A stretch of 64,000 bases of DNA, taken from positions 62,001 to 126,000 of the forward strand of contig NZ_QKKX01000050.1 of the NCBI RefSeq assembly GCF_003434305.1. Direction: 5' to 3'. Below, one piece after another: positions 33,470-40,968 of this stretch. Within the stretch, counting starts at the first letter, position 1, and each line of letters starts with the position of its first letter. Origin of the DNA: Micromonospora sp. MW-13. GTDB taxonomy: Bacteria; Actinomycetota; Actinomycetes; Mycobacteriales; Micromonosporaceae. Below the pieces are notes generated by a model. It saw only the letters and a program-made list of their open reading frames with translations, made no database searches and was not told the DNA's origin. Both the position numbers and the translations under genes were made by a program.

Positions 33470-34531
33470 TCAGTCTGCCGCCAACCGCGCCTCGAAGAGA
33501 CCACGCACGCCCGGCTCCGACCGCAACAACCCCAACGCCAGCTCCGCGTGCCCCGGCACATACCCGTTGCCCACCAGCATCGTCACGTCCGCCGCCAACC
33601 CCTCCGCGCCCAGCGCGGCGGCGGCGAAGCTCGTCGCCATCGAGAAGAAGATCACCGTCCCGCCGTCCGCCGTGGCCAGCACCGCACCGTGCTCACAGCC
33701 CGGCACGTCCACGCACACCACCGTCACGTCCGCCGGCACCCCCAGCGCCGCCGTCACCGCCGACGACAACGCCACCGGATCCCGCGCGTCGGCCAACGCC
33801 ACCTCCGTGGCCAGGCCCGCCGCCACCAACGCGTCCCGCTCCGCCGCCACCGGCACCACCCCGACCGTACGACCCGCGCCCGCCTGACGCGCCGCCGCCA
33901 GGGACAACGACCCGCTCTTGCCCGCCCCGCCGATCACCGCCACACTCACCGGCGTCGGATCGCACTCCCACTCCCGCCGCTGCACATGCTCGTGGACCAC
34001 CCGCGCGGTCAACGCCGGCGCACCGCACACGTCCAGCACGGCGAGGGACAACTCCGGGTGCAGATCCGCCGGCAGCACCGCCGCGATCGACCGGGCGAAC
34101 AGGATCGCGTACCCGTCGCACGGCACCTGCTCGCTACGGCCGTCCCAGCGGGCCAGCCCGTCGGTGATCGTCAGCGGGGTCAACGTCAGCGACACCAGCG
34201 TCGCCACCCGGTCGCCCGCCTTCAGCCCCAGCGGGGAGCGCCGCCCCGCCTCCTCGACGGTGCCGATCAGCATCCCGCCCGACCCGGTCACCGGGTTCTG
34301 CATCTTGCCCCGGGTGGAGACGATCTCCAGGACCTCGGCACGGACCTTCTCCCCGTCCCCGCCGTGCTTCTCCCACAACTGCCGGAAGCTCGCCGCGTCC
34401 AGGTTCAGCCGCTCGACCCGGATCCGCACCTCGTTCGGCGCGATCGTCGGACTGGCGTCCAGCCGCCACGCCGCCTGCGGCAGCACCCCCGCCGGTTCGA
34501 CAACGCGGTGCAGACCCACCGGTGACGTCAC
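33470..34531 (-). CDS. kdd: L-erythro-3,5-diaminohexanoate dehydrogenase
   Basis: 353 residues; GTG start with GGGGAGG 5 bases upstream. NAD(P)-dependent dehydrogenase of the type found only in lysine aminomutase loci: NLDAASFRQLWEKHGGDGEKV, SGGMLIGTVEEAG, GYAILFARSIAAVLP, LDVCGAPALTARVVHEHV and VAVIGGAGKSGSLSLAAARQAG (Rossmann). It oxidatively deaminates 3,5-diaminohexanoate to 5-amino-3-oxohexanoate. First gene of the minus-strand operon, divergent from kamA with 143 bases between them. Confidence 0.95.
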   Translation of the reverse strand: MTSPVGLHRVVEPAGVLPQAAWRLDASPTIAPNEVRIRVERLNLDAASFRQLWEKHGGDGEKVRAEVLEIVSTRGKMQNPVTGSGGMLIGTVEEAGRRSPLGLKAGDRVATLVSLTLTPLTITDGLARWDGRSEQVPCDGYAILFARSIAAVLPADLHPELSLAVLDVCGAPALTARVVHEHVQRREWECDPTPVSVAVIGGAGKSGSLSLAAARQAGAGRTVGVVPVAAERDALVAAGLATEVALADARDPVALSSAVTAALGVPADVTVVCVDVPGCEHGAVLATADGGTVIFFSMATSFAAAALGAEGLAADVTMLVGNGYVPGHAELALGLLRSEPGVRGLFEARLAAD

Positions 34532-34583
34532 GCCGACCTCCCCTGTCCAGCCGCCCGAAGCCCTGGCCAGGACTCGCGTCGCG

Positions 34584-34625
34584 GGAAAACTTACGGCAGA
34601 ATAATTTCTTCACCGGATATTTTCC
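34584..34625. promoter_or_regulatory. Imperfect inverted repeat in the kdd/kamA divergent promoter
   Basis: GGAAAACTTACGG (34584-34596) and CCGGATATTTTCC (34613-34625) pair at 10 of 13 positions across a 16-base spacer. This is in the only AT-rich stretch of the intergenic region. It could be an operator shared by both units or simply their back-to-back promoters. Confidence 0.4.
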
Positions 34626-34674
34626 AGTAGCCTACGGCCTGCTGATCATCCGCACCACGCACCGAGGAGGGGCC

Positions 34675-36081
34675 GTGACCCAGACCCAACCGGTTGAGAC
34701 CATCCCTCAACCCCGTCACGCCCCGGTCGCCGTACCGACCGCCGGGCAGCCGTACGAATACCGCCGCAGCCCCCTGGTCGAACCCGACTGGACCCGCTTC
34801 CCCGGCTGGCGCCATGTCACCCGCGAGCAGTGGGAGAACGCCCAGTGGCAGCGCGTCAACTGCGTCAAGAACATCAAGCAGCTCCGCGCCGTCCTCGGCG
34901 ACACCGTCGACGAGTCCTTCTACACGGACCTCGAGGCCGACCAGAAGGCCCTGGCCACCATGTCCATGCTGGTGCCGCCACAGATGATCAACACCATGGT
35001 CCCGTTCGCGCCGATGACCACCGAGGCGTTCCTCGCCGACCCGATCCGGCGTTACATGATCCCCGTGGCCGCAGACCGGCGCACCGACTGGCCCTCCCAC
35101 CCGTACGCCAGCCGCGACTCCCTGCACGAGCACGACATGTGGGTCGCCGAGGGCCTCACCCACCGCTACCCCACCAAGGTCCTCGCCGAGCTGCTCTCCA
35201 CCTGCCCCCAGTACTGCGGGCACTGCACCCGGATGGACCTCGTCGGCAACTCCACCCCCGCCGTCGACAAGCTCAAACTCACCCTCAAGCCCGTCGACCG
35301 GTACGACGCCCACATCGCCTACCTCAAGGCCCACCCCGGCGTCCGTGACGTCGTCGTCTCCGGCGGCGACGTGGCCAACGTGCCGTGGCGCAACCTCGAG
35401 TCGTACCTGATGCGGCTGCTGGAGCTGGAGACCGTCCGCGACATCCGGCTCGCCACCAAGGCCCTCATGGGCCTGCCCCAGCACTGGCTCCAGCCCGACG
35501 TCGTCGAAGGCCTGGAACGGGTCGCCCGCACCGCCGCCCGACGCGGCGTCAACCTGGCCATCCACACCCACGTCAACCACGCCCAGTCGATCACCCCGCT
35601 GGTCGCCCGGGCCGCCCAGACCGCTCTCGACGTCGGCGTCCGGGACGTCCGAAACCAGGGCGTGCTCATGCGCGGCGTCAACGCCACCGCCCCCGACCTG
35701 CTCGACCTCTGTTTCGCGCTCCAGGGCGAGGCCGGCATCCTGCCGTACTACTTCTACATGTGCGACATGATCCCCAACGCCGAGCACTGGCGGGTCCCCG
35801 TCTGGCACGCCCAGCAGCTCCAGCACGACATCATGGGCTACCTGCCCGGCTACGCCACCCCGCGGATCGTCTGCGACGTCCCGTTCGTCGGCAAGCGCTG
35901 GGTGCACATGCTCACCGAGTACGACCGCGAGCGCGGCATCTCGTACTGGACGAAGAACTACCGCACCTCGATCGAGTCGGCCGACCTGGAGGCGCTCAAC
36001 AAGCGCTACGCCTACTACGACCCGATCGACACGCTGCCCGCCTCCGGGCAGCAGTGGTGGCGCGAGCATCGCGAAGACTGA
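34675..36081 (+). CDS. kamA: L-lysine 2,3-aminomutase (radical SAM)
   Basis: 468 residues; GTG 34675 follows GAGGAGG by 4 bases. The radical-SAM cluster motif CPQYCGHC gives Cys177, Cys181 and Cys184. VVSGGDVANVP is the SAM-binding GGD-type motif, and VPFVGKRWVHM supplies the likely PLP lysine (about Lys407). KamA isomerises L-lysine to L-beta-lysine using a [4Fe-4S] cluster, SAM and PLP, the first step for the enzymes encoded across the divergent promoter. Codons here are C-ending, unlike the G-ending minus-strand operon. A strong terminator follows. The [4Fe-4S] cluster is oxygen-sensitive, which matters in an aerobe. Confidence 0.96.
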   Translation: MTQTQPVETIPQPRHAPVAVPTAGQPYEYRRSPLVEPDWTRFPGWRHVTREQWENAQWQRVNCVKNIKQLRAVLGDTVDESFYTDLEADQKALATMSMLVPPQMINTMVPFAPMTTEAFLADPIRRYMIPVAADRRTDWPSHPYASRDSLHEHDMWVAEGLTHRYPTKVLAELLSTCPQYCGHCTRMDLVGNSTPAVDKLKLTLKPVDRYDAHIAYLKAHPGVRDVVVSGGDVANVPWRNLESYLMRLLELETVRDIRLATKALMGLPQHWLQPDVVEGLERVARTAARRGVNLAIHTHVNHAQSITPLVARAAQTALDVGVRDVRNQGVLMRGVNATAPDLLDLCFALQGEAGILPYYFYMCDMIPNAEHWRVPVWHAQQLQHDIMGYLPGYATPRIVCDVPFVGKRWVHMLTEYDRERGISYWTKNYRTSIESADLEALNKRYAYYDPIDTLPASGQQWWREHRED

Positions 36082-36103
36082 GTCCCGTCGCTCGACCCCG
36101 AGT

Positions 36104-36131
36104 CCGGCCCCCGGCGTCAGCCGGGGGCCGG
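36104..36131 (+). terminator. Intrinsic terminator after kamA
   Basis: CCGGCCCCCGGC and GCCGGGGGCCGG (12 bases each) pair perfectly around GTCA and are followed by the T-rich TTCGTTTTCGG. It lies 22 bases after the kamA stop codon. Confidence 0.92.
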
Positions 36132-36164
36132 TTCGTTTTCGGATTCGGTGCGGTGGGTTACTTC

Positions 36165-36191
36165 CCGTATGGCGTCCTAGGACACTAGGTG
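36165..36191. repeat. 27-bp palindromic direct repeat, copy A
   Basis: Matches copy B (37277-37303) at 23 of 27 positions in the same orientation. The centre GTCCTAGGAC is a 10-bp palindrome. It overlaps the 3' end and stop codon of the methyltransferase gene. Confidence 0.65.
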
Positions 36192-36851
36192 TTGCGTCGG
36201 GACGACGATGTCGGCAGGGTCACCCCGGCGGCGCATCGCGATCACCGAGTCGGTGACGGTGACGATCTCGCCGCTCGGGACCGGCACCGTCCGCCGCACG
36301 GCGTCCACCCGGTGCCGGGCCCACTCCCCCGGTGCCAGCTCCAGCCCGGTAAGGGTCTCCTCGGGCGTGGGGAACCGGGGATGGTCCACGTGGTGCCCCG
36401 GCGCCGACGCGTGCTCCACGATCAGCAGGAGACCTCCCGGCGCCACCGACTCGGCCGCCAGGCGCAGCACGCGGTGCCGGGCGAAGTCCAGCGGAGACTG
36501 TAGGTACTGCGCCGACACCAGGTCGAAACGCCCGTCAGGGAACGACGACTCCAGGTCGTGCCGGGCGACCTCGACCAGGTGGCCCACCCCCGCCTCCGTG
36601 GCGTGCGCTGCCGCCCGGGCGAGCGCCGTCGGCGACACGTCGACCGCGCGCACCCGCCAGCCGCGCCGCGCCAGCCACACGGCGTCCGCTCCCTCGCCGC
36701 AGCCCAGGTCCAGCGCGGTGCCTGCCGGCAGGTCCGCGTCGAGCCCGGTCAACACGTCGGCGAGCGCGGCGTTGACCTGCCCGCTCCACACCCGCTCCCG
36801 CGACCGGTAGTGCCCCTCCCAGAACTGCTCCGTGCCCACATCCGCCGTCAT
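36177..36851 (-). CDS. SAM-dependent methyltransferase (class I)
   Basis: 224 residues from the ATG at 36851 (MTADVGTEQFWEGHYRSRERVWSG). The N-terminal FWEGHYRSRERVWSGQVN resembles the thiopurine/tellurite (TehB-like) methyltransferase group. Motif I is ALDLGCGEGADAVWLARRGW, then VRAVDVSPTALARA and FDLVSAQYL. Small-molecule substrate unknown. It ends inside repeat copy A, so that palindrome could also act on its transcript. No operon partners. Confidence 0.88.
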   Translation of the reverse strand: MTADVGTEQFWEGHYRSRERVWSGQVNAALADVLTGLDADLPAGTALDLGCGEGADAVWLARRGWRVRAVDVSPTALARAAAHATEAGVGHLVEVARHDLESSFPDGRFDLVSAQYLQSPLDFARHRVLRLAAESVAPGGLLLIVEHASAPGHHVDHPRFPTPEETLTGLELAPGEWARHRVDAVRRTVPVPSGEIVTVTDSVIAMRRRGDPADIVVPTQHLVS

Positions 36852-36948
36852 CGGACCCACCTCCGCCCCGAGCCTGCCCCGGCAGACCGCACCGCCGCAA
36901 ATATGTTTGCCGAAACGGCAAGTCCGCAGGCACCCCGGACACGAAGCG

Positions 36949-36982
36949 GCGGGCCCGGAGAGCAGTTCCGCTCCGGGCCCGC
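36949..36982 (-). terminator. Hairpin terminator after the CsbD gene
   Basis: GCGGGCCCGGAG and CTCCGGGCCCGC (12 bases each) pair perfectly around 10 bases, 10 bases beyond the csbD-like stop codon. Confidence 0.85.
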
Positions 36983-36992
36983 CGTGGTCGGG

Positions 36993-37178
36993 TCACTTCG
37001 TGAACGCGTCCCGGCCGGCGTCCTTGACGTGCTCGCCCATCTGCCGGGCCTGCGCGTCGCTCTGCTGGGTGGCGCCCTCGGCCCGCATCCGCTCGTTGTC
37101 GGTGGCGTCGCCGATCCGCTCCTTGGCGGCGCCGGCCAGCTCCTGGGCCTTGTTCTTCGCCTTGTCGGTGAAGCTCAT
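36993..37178 (-). CDS. CsbD family stress protein
   Basis: 61 residues, typical CsbD size. MSFTDKAKNKAQELAGAAKE, then RIGDATDNERMRAEGATQQS, is the family core; the rest is hydrophilic and helical. CsbD-like proteins are highly induced by general stress (SigB regulon in Bacillus) and have no known molecular role. The upstream region to 37300 contains repeat copy B. Monocistronic with its own terminator. Confidence 0.92.
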   Translation of the reverse strand: MSFTDKAKNKAQELAGAAKERIGDATDNERMRAEGATQQSDAQARQMGEHVKDAGRDAFTK

Positions 37179-37276
37179 CTCGGACTCCCCCTCTGCTCCG
37201 CGGTGTCCGGGCCATTCGGCTCCGACATCGGGTATGCCCGGCCGGTGCGGGCCGGAAACGTGTGTGCCCGCATACC

Positions 37277-37303
37277 CCGTACGGCATCCTAGGATGCTAG
37301 GTG
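37277..37303. repeat. 27-bp palindromic direct repeat, copy B
   Basis: The centre GCATCCTAGGATGC is a perfect 14-bp palindrome. It stands upstream of both the CsbD gene (minus) and the histidine phosphatase gene (plus), in operator position. Compare copy A at 36165-36191. Confidence 0.7.
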
Positions 37304-37345
37304 AAGTCGGGAACGGTGGGCGGCGGGGCCTGGTTGACTGGGCGG

Positions 37346-37954
37346 ATGGGAGAGATCACGCTCGTCCGGCACGGCGAGACCGAGTGGAGCGCCAGCCGCC
37401 GGCACACCTCGTACACCGACCTGGACCTCACCCCCGACGGCGAGCGCCAGGCCCGCGCGCTGGGCGGCGTCCTCGGCGGCTGGCGATTCGCCCGGGTGCT
37501 GTCCAGCCCGCGCACCCGGGCGCTGCGCACCGCGCAGCTGGCCGGGCTGGCCGTCACCGCCACCGACCCGGACCTGGCCGAGTGGAACTACGGCGAGTAC
37601 GAGGGCCGGACCACCGCCGACATCCAGGCCGACCGCCCGGGCTGGGACATCTGGACCGACGGCTGCCCGGGCGGGGAGTCCCCCGCCGAGGTCGGCGAGC
37701 GGCTGGACCGGGTACTCGGCCGGATCGCCGCCCTGCTCGACTCCGGCGACGTCGCCCTCGTCGGCCACGCGCACAGCCTGCGGGTGCTCGGCGCCCGGTG
37801 GATCGGGCTGCCGCCGGCCGCCGGCGGGCGGCTACGGCTGGACACGGCCACGGTCAGCGTGCTCGGTCACGAACACGGACGACGGGTCATCCAGCGGTGG
37901 AACCAGTCGGCTCCCCCGCCGCCCGGGGCCGACGCGTCGGCGGCTCGCCACTGA
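37346..37954 (+). CDS. Histidine phosphatase family protein
   Basis: 202 residues from the ATG at 37346. LVRHGETEWSASRRHTSYTDLDLTPDGERQA has the RHG catalytic motif, ending with the second His in VALVGHAHSLRVL; the acid residue lies in LAEWNYGEYEGRT. Phosphoglycerate-mutase-like acid phosphatase, cytosolic; substrate unknown (this close group includes broad-specificity phosphatases). Its last 68 bases overlap the convergent Lrp gene. Repeat copy B lies 43 bases upstream of the start codon. Confidence 0.93.
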   Translation: MGEITLVRHGETEWSASRRHTSYTDLDLTPDGERQARALGGVLGGWRFARVLSSPRTRALRTAQLAGLAVTATDPDLAEWNYGEYEGRTTADIQADRPGWDIWTDGCPGGESPAEVGERLDRVLGRIAALLDSGDVALVGHAHSLRVLGARWIGLPPAAGGRLRLDTATVSVLGHEHGRRVIQRWNQSAPPPPGADASAARH

Positions 37955-38390
37955 TCTTCGGCGGCCGGTTCTCGTACGGGGTGGACAGGACGACCGTGGT
38001 GCGGGTGGTGACGTTCGCGGAGGTGCGGATCTCCTGGAGCACCCGTTCCAGGTCCGCCGGGCTGGCCACCCGCACCAGCAGCAGGTAGAAGTCCTCCCCC
38101 GCCACCGAGTAGCAGGAGTCGATCTCCGGCAGGTGGGCCAGCCGTTCCGGGGCGTCGTCGGGCTGCGACGGGTCGAACGGCCGGATCGCCACGAACGCGG
38201 TCAGCGGCAGGTCCAGCGCCTCGAAGGACACCCGGGCCGCGTACCCCTTGATCACCCCGCGATGTTCCAGCCGGCGGACCCGCTGGTGCACCGCGGACAC
38301 CGACAGGCCCACCTTCTCCGCCAGATCCGTGTACGACAGCCGCCCGTCGGCGGTCAGCGCCGCGACGATGGCCCGGTCGATCTCCTCCAC
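37887..38390 (-). CDS. Lrp/AsnC family transcriptional regulator
   Basis: 167 residues from the GTG at 38390 (VEEIDRAIVAALTADGRLSYTDLAEKVGLSVSAVHQRVRRLEHRGVIKGY): the AsnC-type helix-turn-helix. The effector-binding RAM domain follows (TAFVAIRPF; HLPEIDSCYSVAGEDFYLLLVRV; LERVLQEIRTSANVTTRTTVVL). The C-terminal ~30 residues are a Pro/Arg/Gly tail overlapping the phosphatase gene. These regulators respond to amino acids. The acyl-CoA dehydrogenase and the lysine locus are plausible targets but there is no direct evidence. Confidence 0.93.
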   Translation of the reverse strand: MEEIDRAIVAALTADGRLSYTDLAEKVGLSVSAVHQRVRRLEHRGVIKGYAARVSFEALDLPLTAFVAIRPFDPSQPDDAPERLAHLPEIDSCYSVAGEDFYLLLVRVASPADLERVLQEIRTSANVTTRTTVVLSTPYENRPPKISGEPPTRRPRAAGEPTGSTAG

Positions 38391-38536
38391 GGCGTGCAAC
38401 CTACCCGCAAACGCGGTCCCACGCGACGACGACCCCACCGGGCGTGACACCCAGCGGACCACCCGGTCACGCACCGCGTCCGCGACCAGGTCAGCGACCT
38501 GGCCGCCGCCCCGGGAGGCGGCACCCCCGGGGCGGG

Positions 38537-39679
38537 CTAGCCCCTCGCCAGGTCCCGGGAGATGACCAGGCGCTGGATCTGGTTGGTGCCCTCCACGATC
38601 TGGAGCACCTTGGCCTCCCGCAGGTACCGCTCGACCGGGTGGTCGGCCACGTAGCCGGCACCGCCGAGCACCTGCACCGCGTCGGTGGTCACCCGCATCG
38701 CCATGTCGCTGGCGAACAGCTTGGCCTTCGCCGCCTCGATCGAGTACGGCCGGCCGGCGTCGCGCAGCCGGGCCGCGTGCAGCGTCAGGGCCCGGGCGGC
38801 GGAGATCTGGGTGGCCGCGTCGGCCAGGAGGAAACCGAGGCCCTGGAAGTCGACGATGGCCCGGCCGAACTGCTGCCGCTCGCGGGCGTAGCCGACCGCG
38901 TAGTCGAGGGCGGCCTGGGCCAGGCCGACGGCGCAGGCGGCGATGCCGAGCCGGCCGGAGTCCAGGGCGGACATCGCGATGGTGAAGCCCGCCCCCTCCC
39001 CGCCGATCAGCCGGTCGGCCGGCACCCGGACGTCGTCGAAGGCGATCTGCGCCACCGGGGAGGCGCGCAGGCCCATCGTCCGCTCGGCGGCCTGCGGGGC
39101 GATGCCGGGGGTGTCCCGGTCGGCCAGCAGGCAGGAGATGCCCTTCGGGCCGGGCCCACCGGTACGGCAGAAGACGTTGTAGAAGTCCGCGACCTGGGCG
39201 TGGGTGATCCAGGCCTTGGTGCCGGTCACGACGTAGGAGCCGCCGTCGCGGACGGCCCGCGTGGTCAGCGCCGCCGCGTCCGAGCCGCCCTGCGGCTCCG
39301 AGAGGCAGTACGCGCCGAGCAGCTCGCCGCCGATCATGTCGGGCAGCAGCTTGCGCTGCTCGTCGGTGCCGAACTGGGCGAGCGGGTAGCAGGAGAGGGT
39401 GTGCACGCTGACCGCCTCGGCGACGGCGAGCCACCGGCTGGCGAGGATCTCCAGCACCTGGAGGTAGACCTCGTACGGCTGGGCGGCGCCGCCGTGCTCC
39501 TCGGGGTACGGCAGGCCGAGCAGGCCCGCGCGGCCGAGGGTGCGCAGCACCTCGCGGGGGAACTCGGCACGCTGCTCGAATCCGGCGGCCCGGGGCGCGA
39601 GTTCCCGGTCGGCGAGTTCGGTTGCCAGGGCGAGCAGGTCGTGGGCCTCGTCGGTGGGCAGGATCCGGTCGACAGTCAT
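38537..39679 (-). CDS. Acyl-CoA dehydrogenase
   Basis: 380 residues, the full length of the family. AYCLSEPQGGSDAAALTTRA (signature 1), KAWITHAQVADFYNVFCRT, MGLRASPVAQIAFDDVRVPADRLIG and QQFGRAIVDFQGLGFLLAD are present. QVLGGAGYVADHPVERYLREAKVLQIVEGTNQIQRLVI (signature 2) contains the catalytic-type Glu. FAD-dependent alpha,beta-dehydrogenation of an acyl-CoA. It overlaps the M24 peptidase gene by 4 bases (ATGA), so the two are coupled. Chain-length specificity cannot be read. Confidence 0.95.
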   Translation of the reverse strand: MTVDRILPTDEAHDLLALATELADRELAPRAAGFEQRAEFPREVLRTLGRAGLLGLPYPEEHGGAAQPYEVYLQVLEILASRWLAVAEAVSVHTLSCYPLAQFGTDEQRKLLPDMIGGELLGAYCLSEPQGGSDAAALTTRAVRDGGSYVVTGTKAWITHAQVADFYNVFCRTGGPGPKGISCLLADRDTPGIAPQAAERTMGLRASPVAQIAFDDVRVPADRLIGGEGAGFTIAMSALDSGRLGIAACAVGLAQAALDYAVGYARERQQFGRAIVDFQGLGFLLADAATQISAARALTLHAARLRDAGRPYSIEAAKAKLFASDMAMRVTTDAVQVLGGAGYVADHPVERYLREAKVLQIVEGTNQIQRLVISRDLARG

Positions 39680-40791
39680 AGCGCGATGAGCTCCGTGGGG
39701 GTGGTGTTGAGCCGGGTCACGCCGTCCGTCGTGCAGACGACGATGTCCTCGATCCGGGCGCCGTGCCGGCCCGCGAGGTAGATGCCCGGCTCGACGGAGA
39801 ACGCCATGCCGGGTTCCAGCGGCCGGGGGTTGCCGGCGACCACGTACGGGTCCTCGTGGCCGTCCAGCCCGATGCCGTGGCCGGTGCGGTGCAGGAACGC
39901 CGGGCCGTACCCGGCGGCGGTGATCAGGTCACGGGCGGCGGCGTCGACGGCCTCGGCGGTGACGCCGGGGCGGACCGCGGCGACGGCGGCGGCCTGGGCG
40001 GCGTGCAGCACGGCGTAGTAGTCGGTGAACTCGGCCGGGGGCGGGCCGCCGGCGACGTACGTGCGGGTGCAGTCGGAGCGGTAGCCCGACGGCATGGTGC
40101 CGCCGATGTCGACCACCACGGGTTCGCCGGCGCCGATCGGCCGGTCGGAGGTGCCGTGGTGCGGGCTGGCGCCGTTGGGGCCGGCGGCGACGATGACGAA
40201 GTCGACGGTGACGTGGCCGGCGGCGCCGATCGCGGCGGCGATGTCGCCTGCCACCTCGGCCTCGGTGCGGCCGGGGCGCAGCCACTGCCCCATTCGCGAG
40301 TGCACGGCGTCGATGGCGGCGCCGGCCTCGGCGAGGGCGGCGACCTCGGCCGGGGACTTGCGGATGCGCAGCTCGCGCAACACCTCACCGGCGAGGCGCT
40401 GCGCCGCGGCGGGCAGCAGGGCGCGCAGGGCGAGGACCTGCTCGGCCCACATCCGGTCGGCCAGGCCGACGGCCGCTACCGGCCCGTCGAGGGCGGCGGT
40501 CACCAGCGGGTACGGGTCGGCGCCGTCGGGGTGGTCGACGATCCGCACGCCGGTGGCCGGGGCGGGGGACGCCTCGGCGGCGGGGCGTTCCAGGGTGGGC
40601 ACGATCAGCGTCGGCTCCCCCCGGGCGGGCAGCACCAGGCAGGTCAGCCGCTCCCCGGCGGGTGCGTCGTAGCCGGTGAGGTAGCGCAGGTCCGAGCCGG
40701 GGGTGAGCAGCAGCGCGTCGAGGCCGGCGGCGGCGGTGGCGCGCTGCGCGGCGGCCAGCCGGTCGGCGGGGTACAGCCCGTTGGTTCCCAC
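39676..40791 (-). CDS. M24 family metallopeptidase (Xaa-Pro aminopeptidase-like)
   Basis: 371 residues. N-terminal creatinase-like domain (LDALLLTPGSDLRYLTGYDAPAGERL), then the pita-bread catalytic domain with metal ligands VVVDIGGTMPSGYRSDCTRTY (Asp, Asp), FLHRTGHGIGLDGHEDP (His), GMAFSVEPGIYLAG (Glu) and GARIEDIVVCT (Glu). Soluble dipeptidase or aminopeptidase P. Its operon partner is the acyl-CoA dehydrogenase, an odd couple also often seen as proline/dipeptide catabolism neighbours. The start codon is followed upstream by the tandem repeats of the divergent RHH-ClpN gene. Confidence 0.93.
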   Translation of the reverse strand: MGTNGLYPADRLAAAQRATAAAGLDALLLTPGSDLRYLTGYDAPAGERLTCLVLPARGEPTLIVPTLERPAAEASPAPATGVRIVDHPDGADPYPLVTAALDGPVAAVGLADRMWAEQVLALRALLPAAAQRLAGEVLRELRIRKSPAEVAALAEAGAAIDAVHSRMGQWLRPGRTEAEVAGDIAAAIGAAGHVTVDFVIVAAGPNGASPHHGTSDRPIGAGEPVVVDIGGTMPSGYRSDCTRTYVAGGPPPAEFTDYYAVLHAAQAAAVAAVRPGVTAEAVDAAARDLITAAGYGPAFLHRTGHGIGLDGHEDPYVVAGNPRPLEPGMAFSVEPGIYLAGRHGARIEDIVVCTTDGVTRLNTTPTELIAL

Positions 40792-40911
40792 CCGGTCAGC
40801 TTAACGGTCGTTTGGTAGGTCCCGGGACCCGGCTCGGCCCCGCGGCACGCCCCCGCGGCGGCTTGGCGGGTCCCGCGCCGGTCGAGGGGAGACAGTCGCT
40901 GGTGCAACTGT

Positions 40912-40960
40912 CCCCACTGGGGGTATAACCATCTCATAACCCGTTGCTAACCCCACTGGG
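40912..40960. promoter_or_regulatory. Tandem operator-like repeats upstream of the RHH-ClpN gene
   Basis: CCCCACTGGGG (40912-40922) and CCCCACTGGG (40951-40960) are direct copies 39 bases apart, centre to centre about four helical turns. Each is nearly palindromic. They lie between two divergent genes and the second copy merges with the ribosome binding site. They suit autoregulation by a ribbon-helix-helix protein, which normally binds tandem sites. Confidence 0.55.
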
Positions 40961-40968
40961 AGGCGACT

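Noticed and set aside
30295..33887. Long plus-strand open frames over kamD and the amidohydrolase
   Set aside because: Arg/His/Pro-rich shadows of recognised minus-strand genes.
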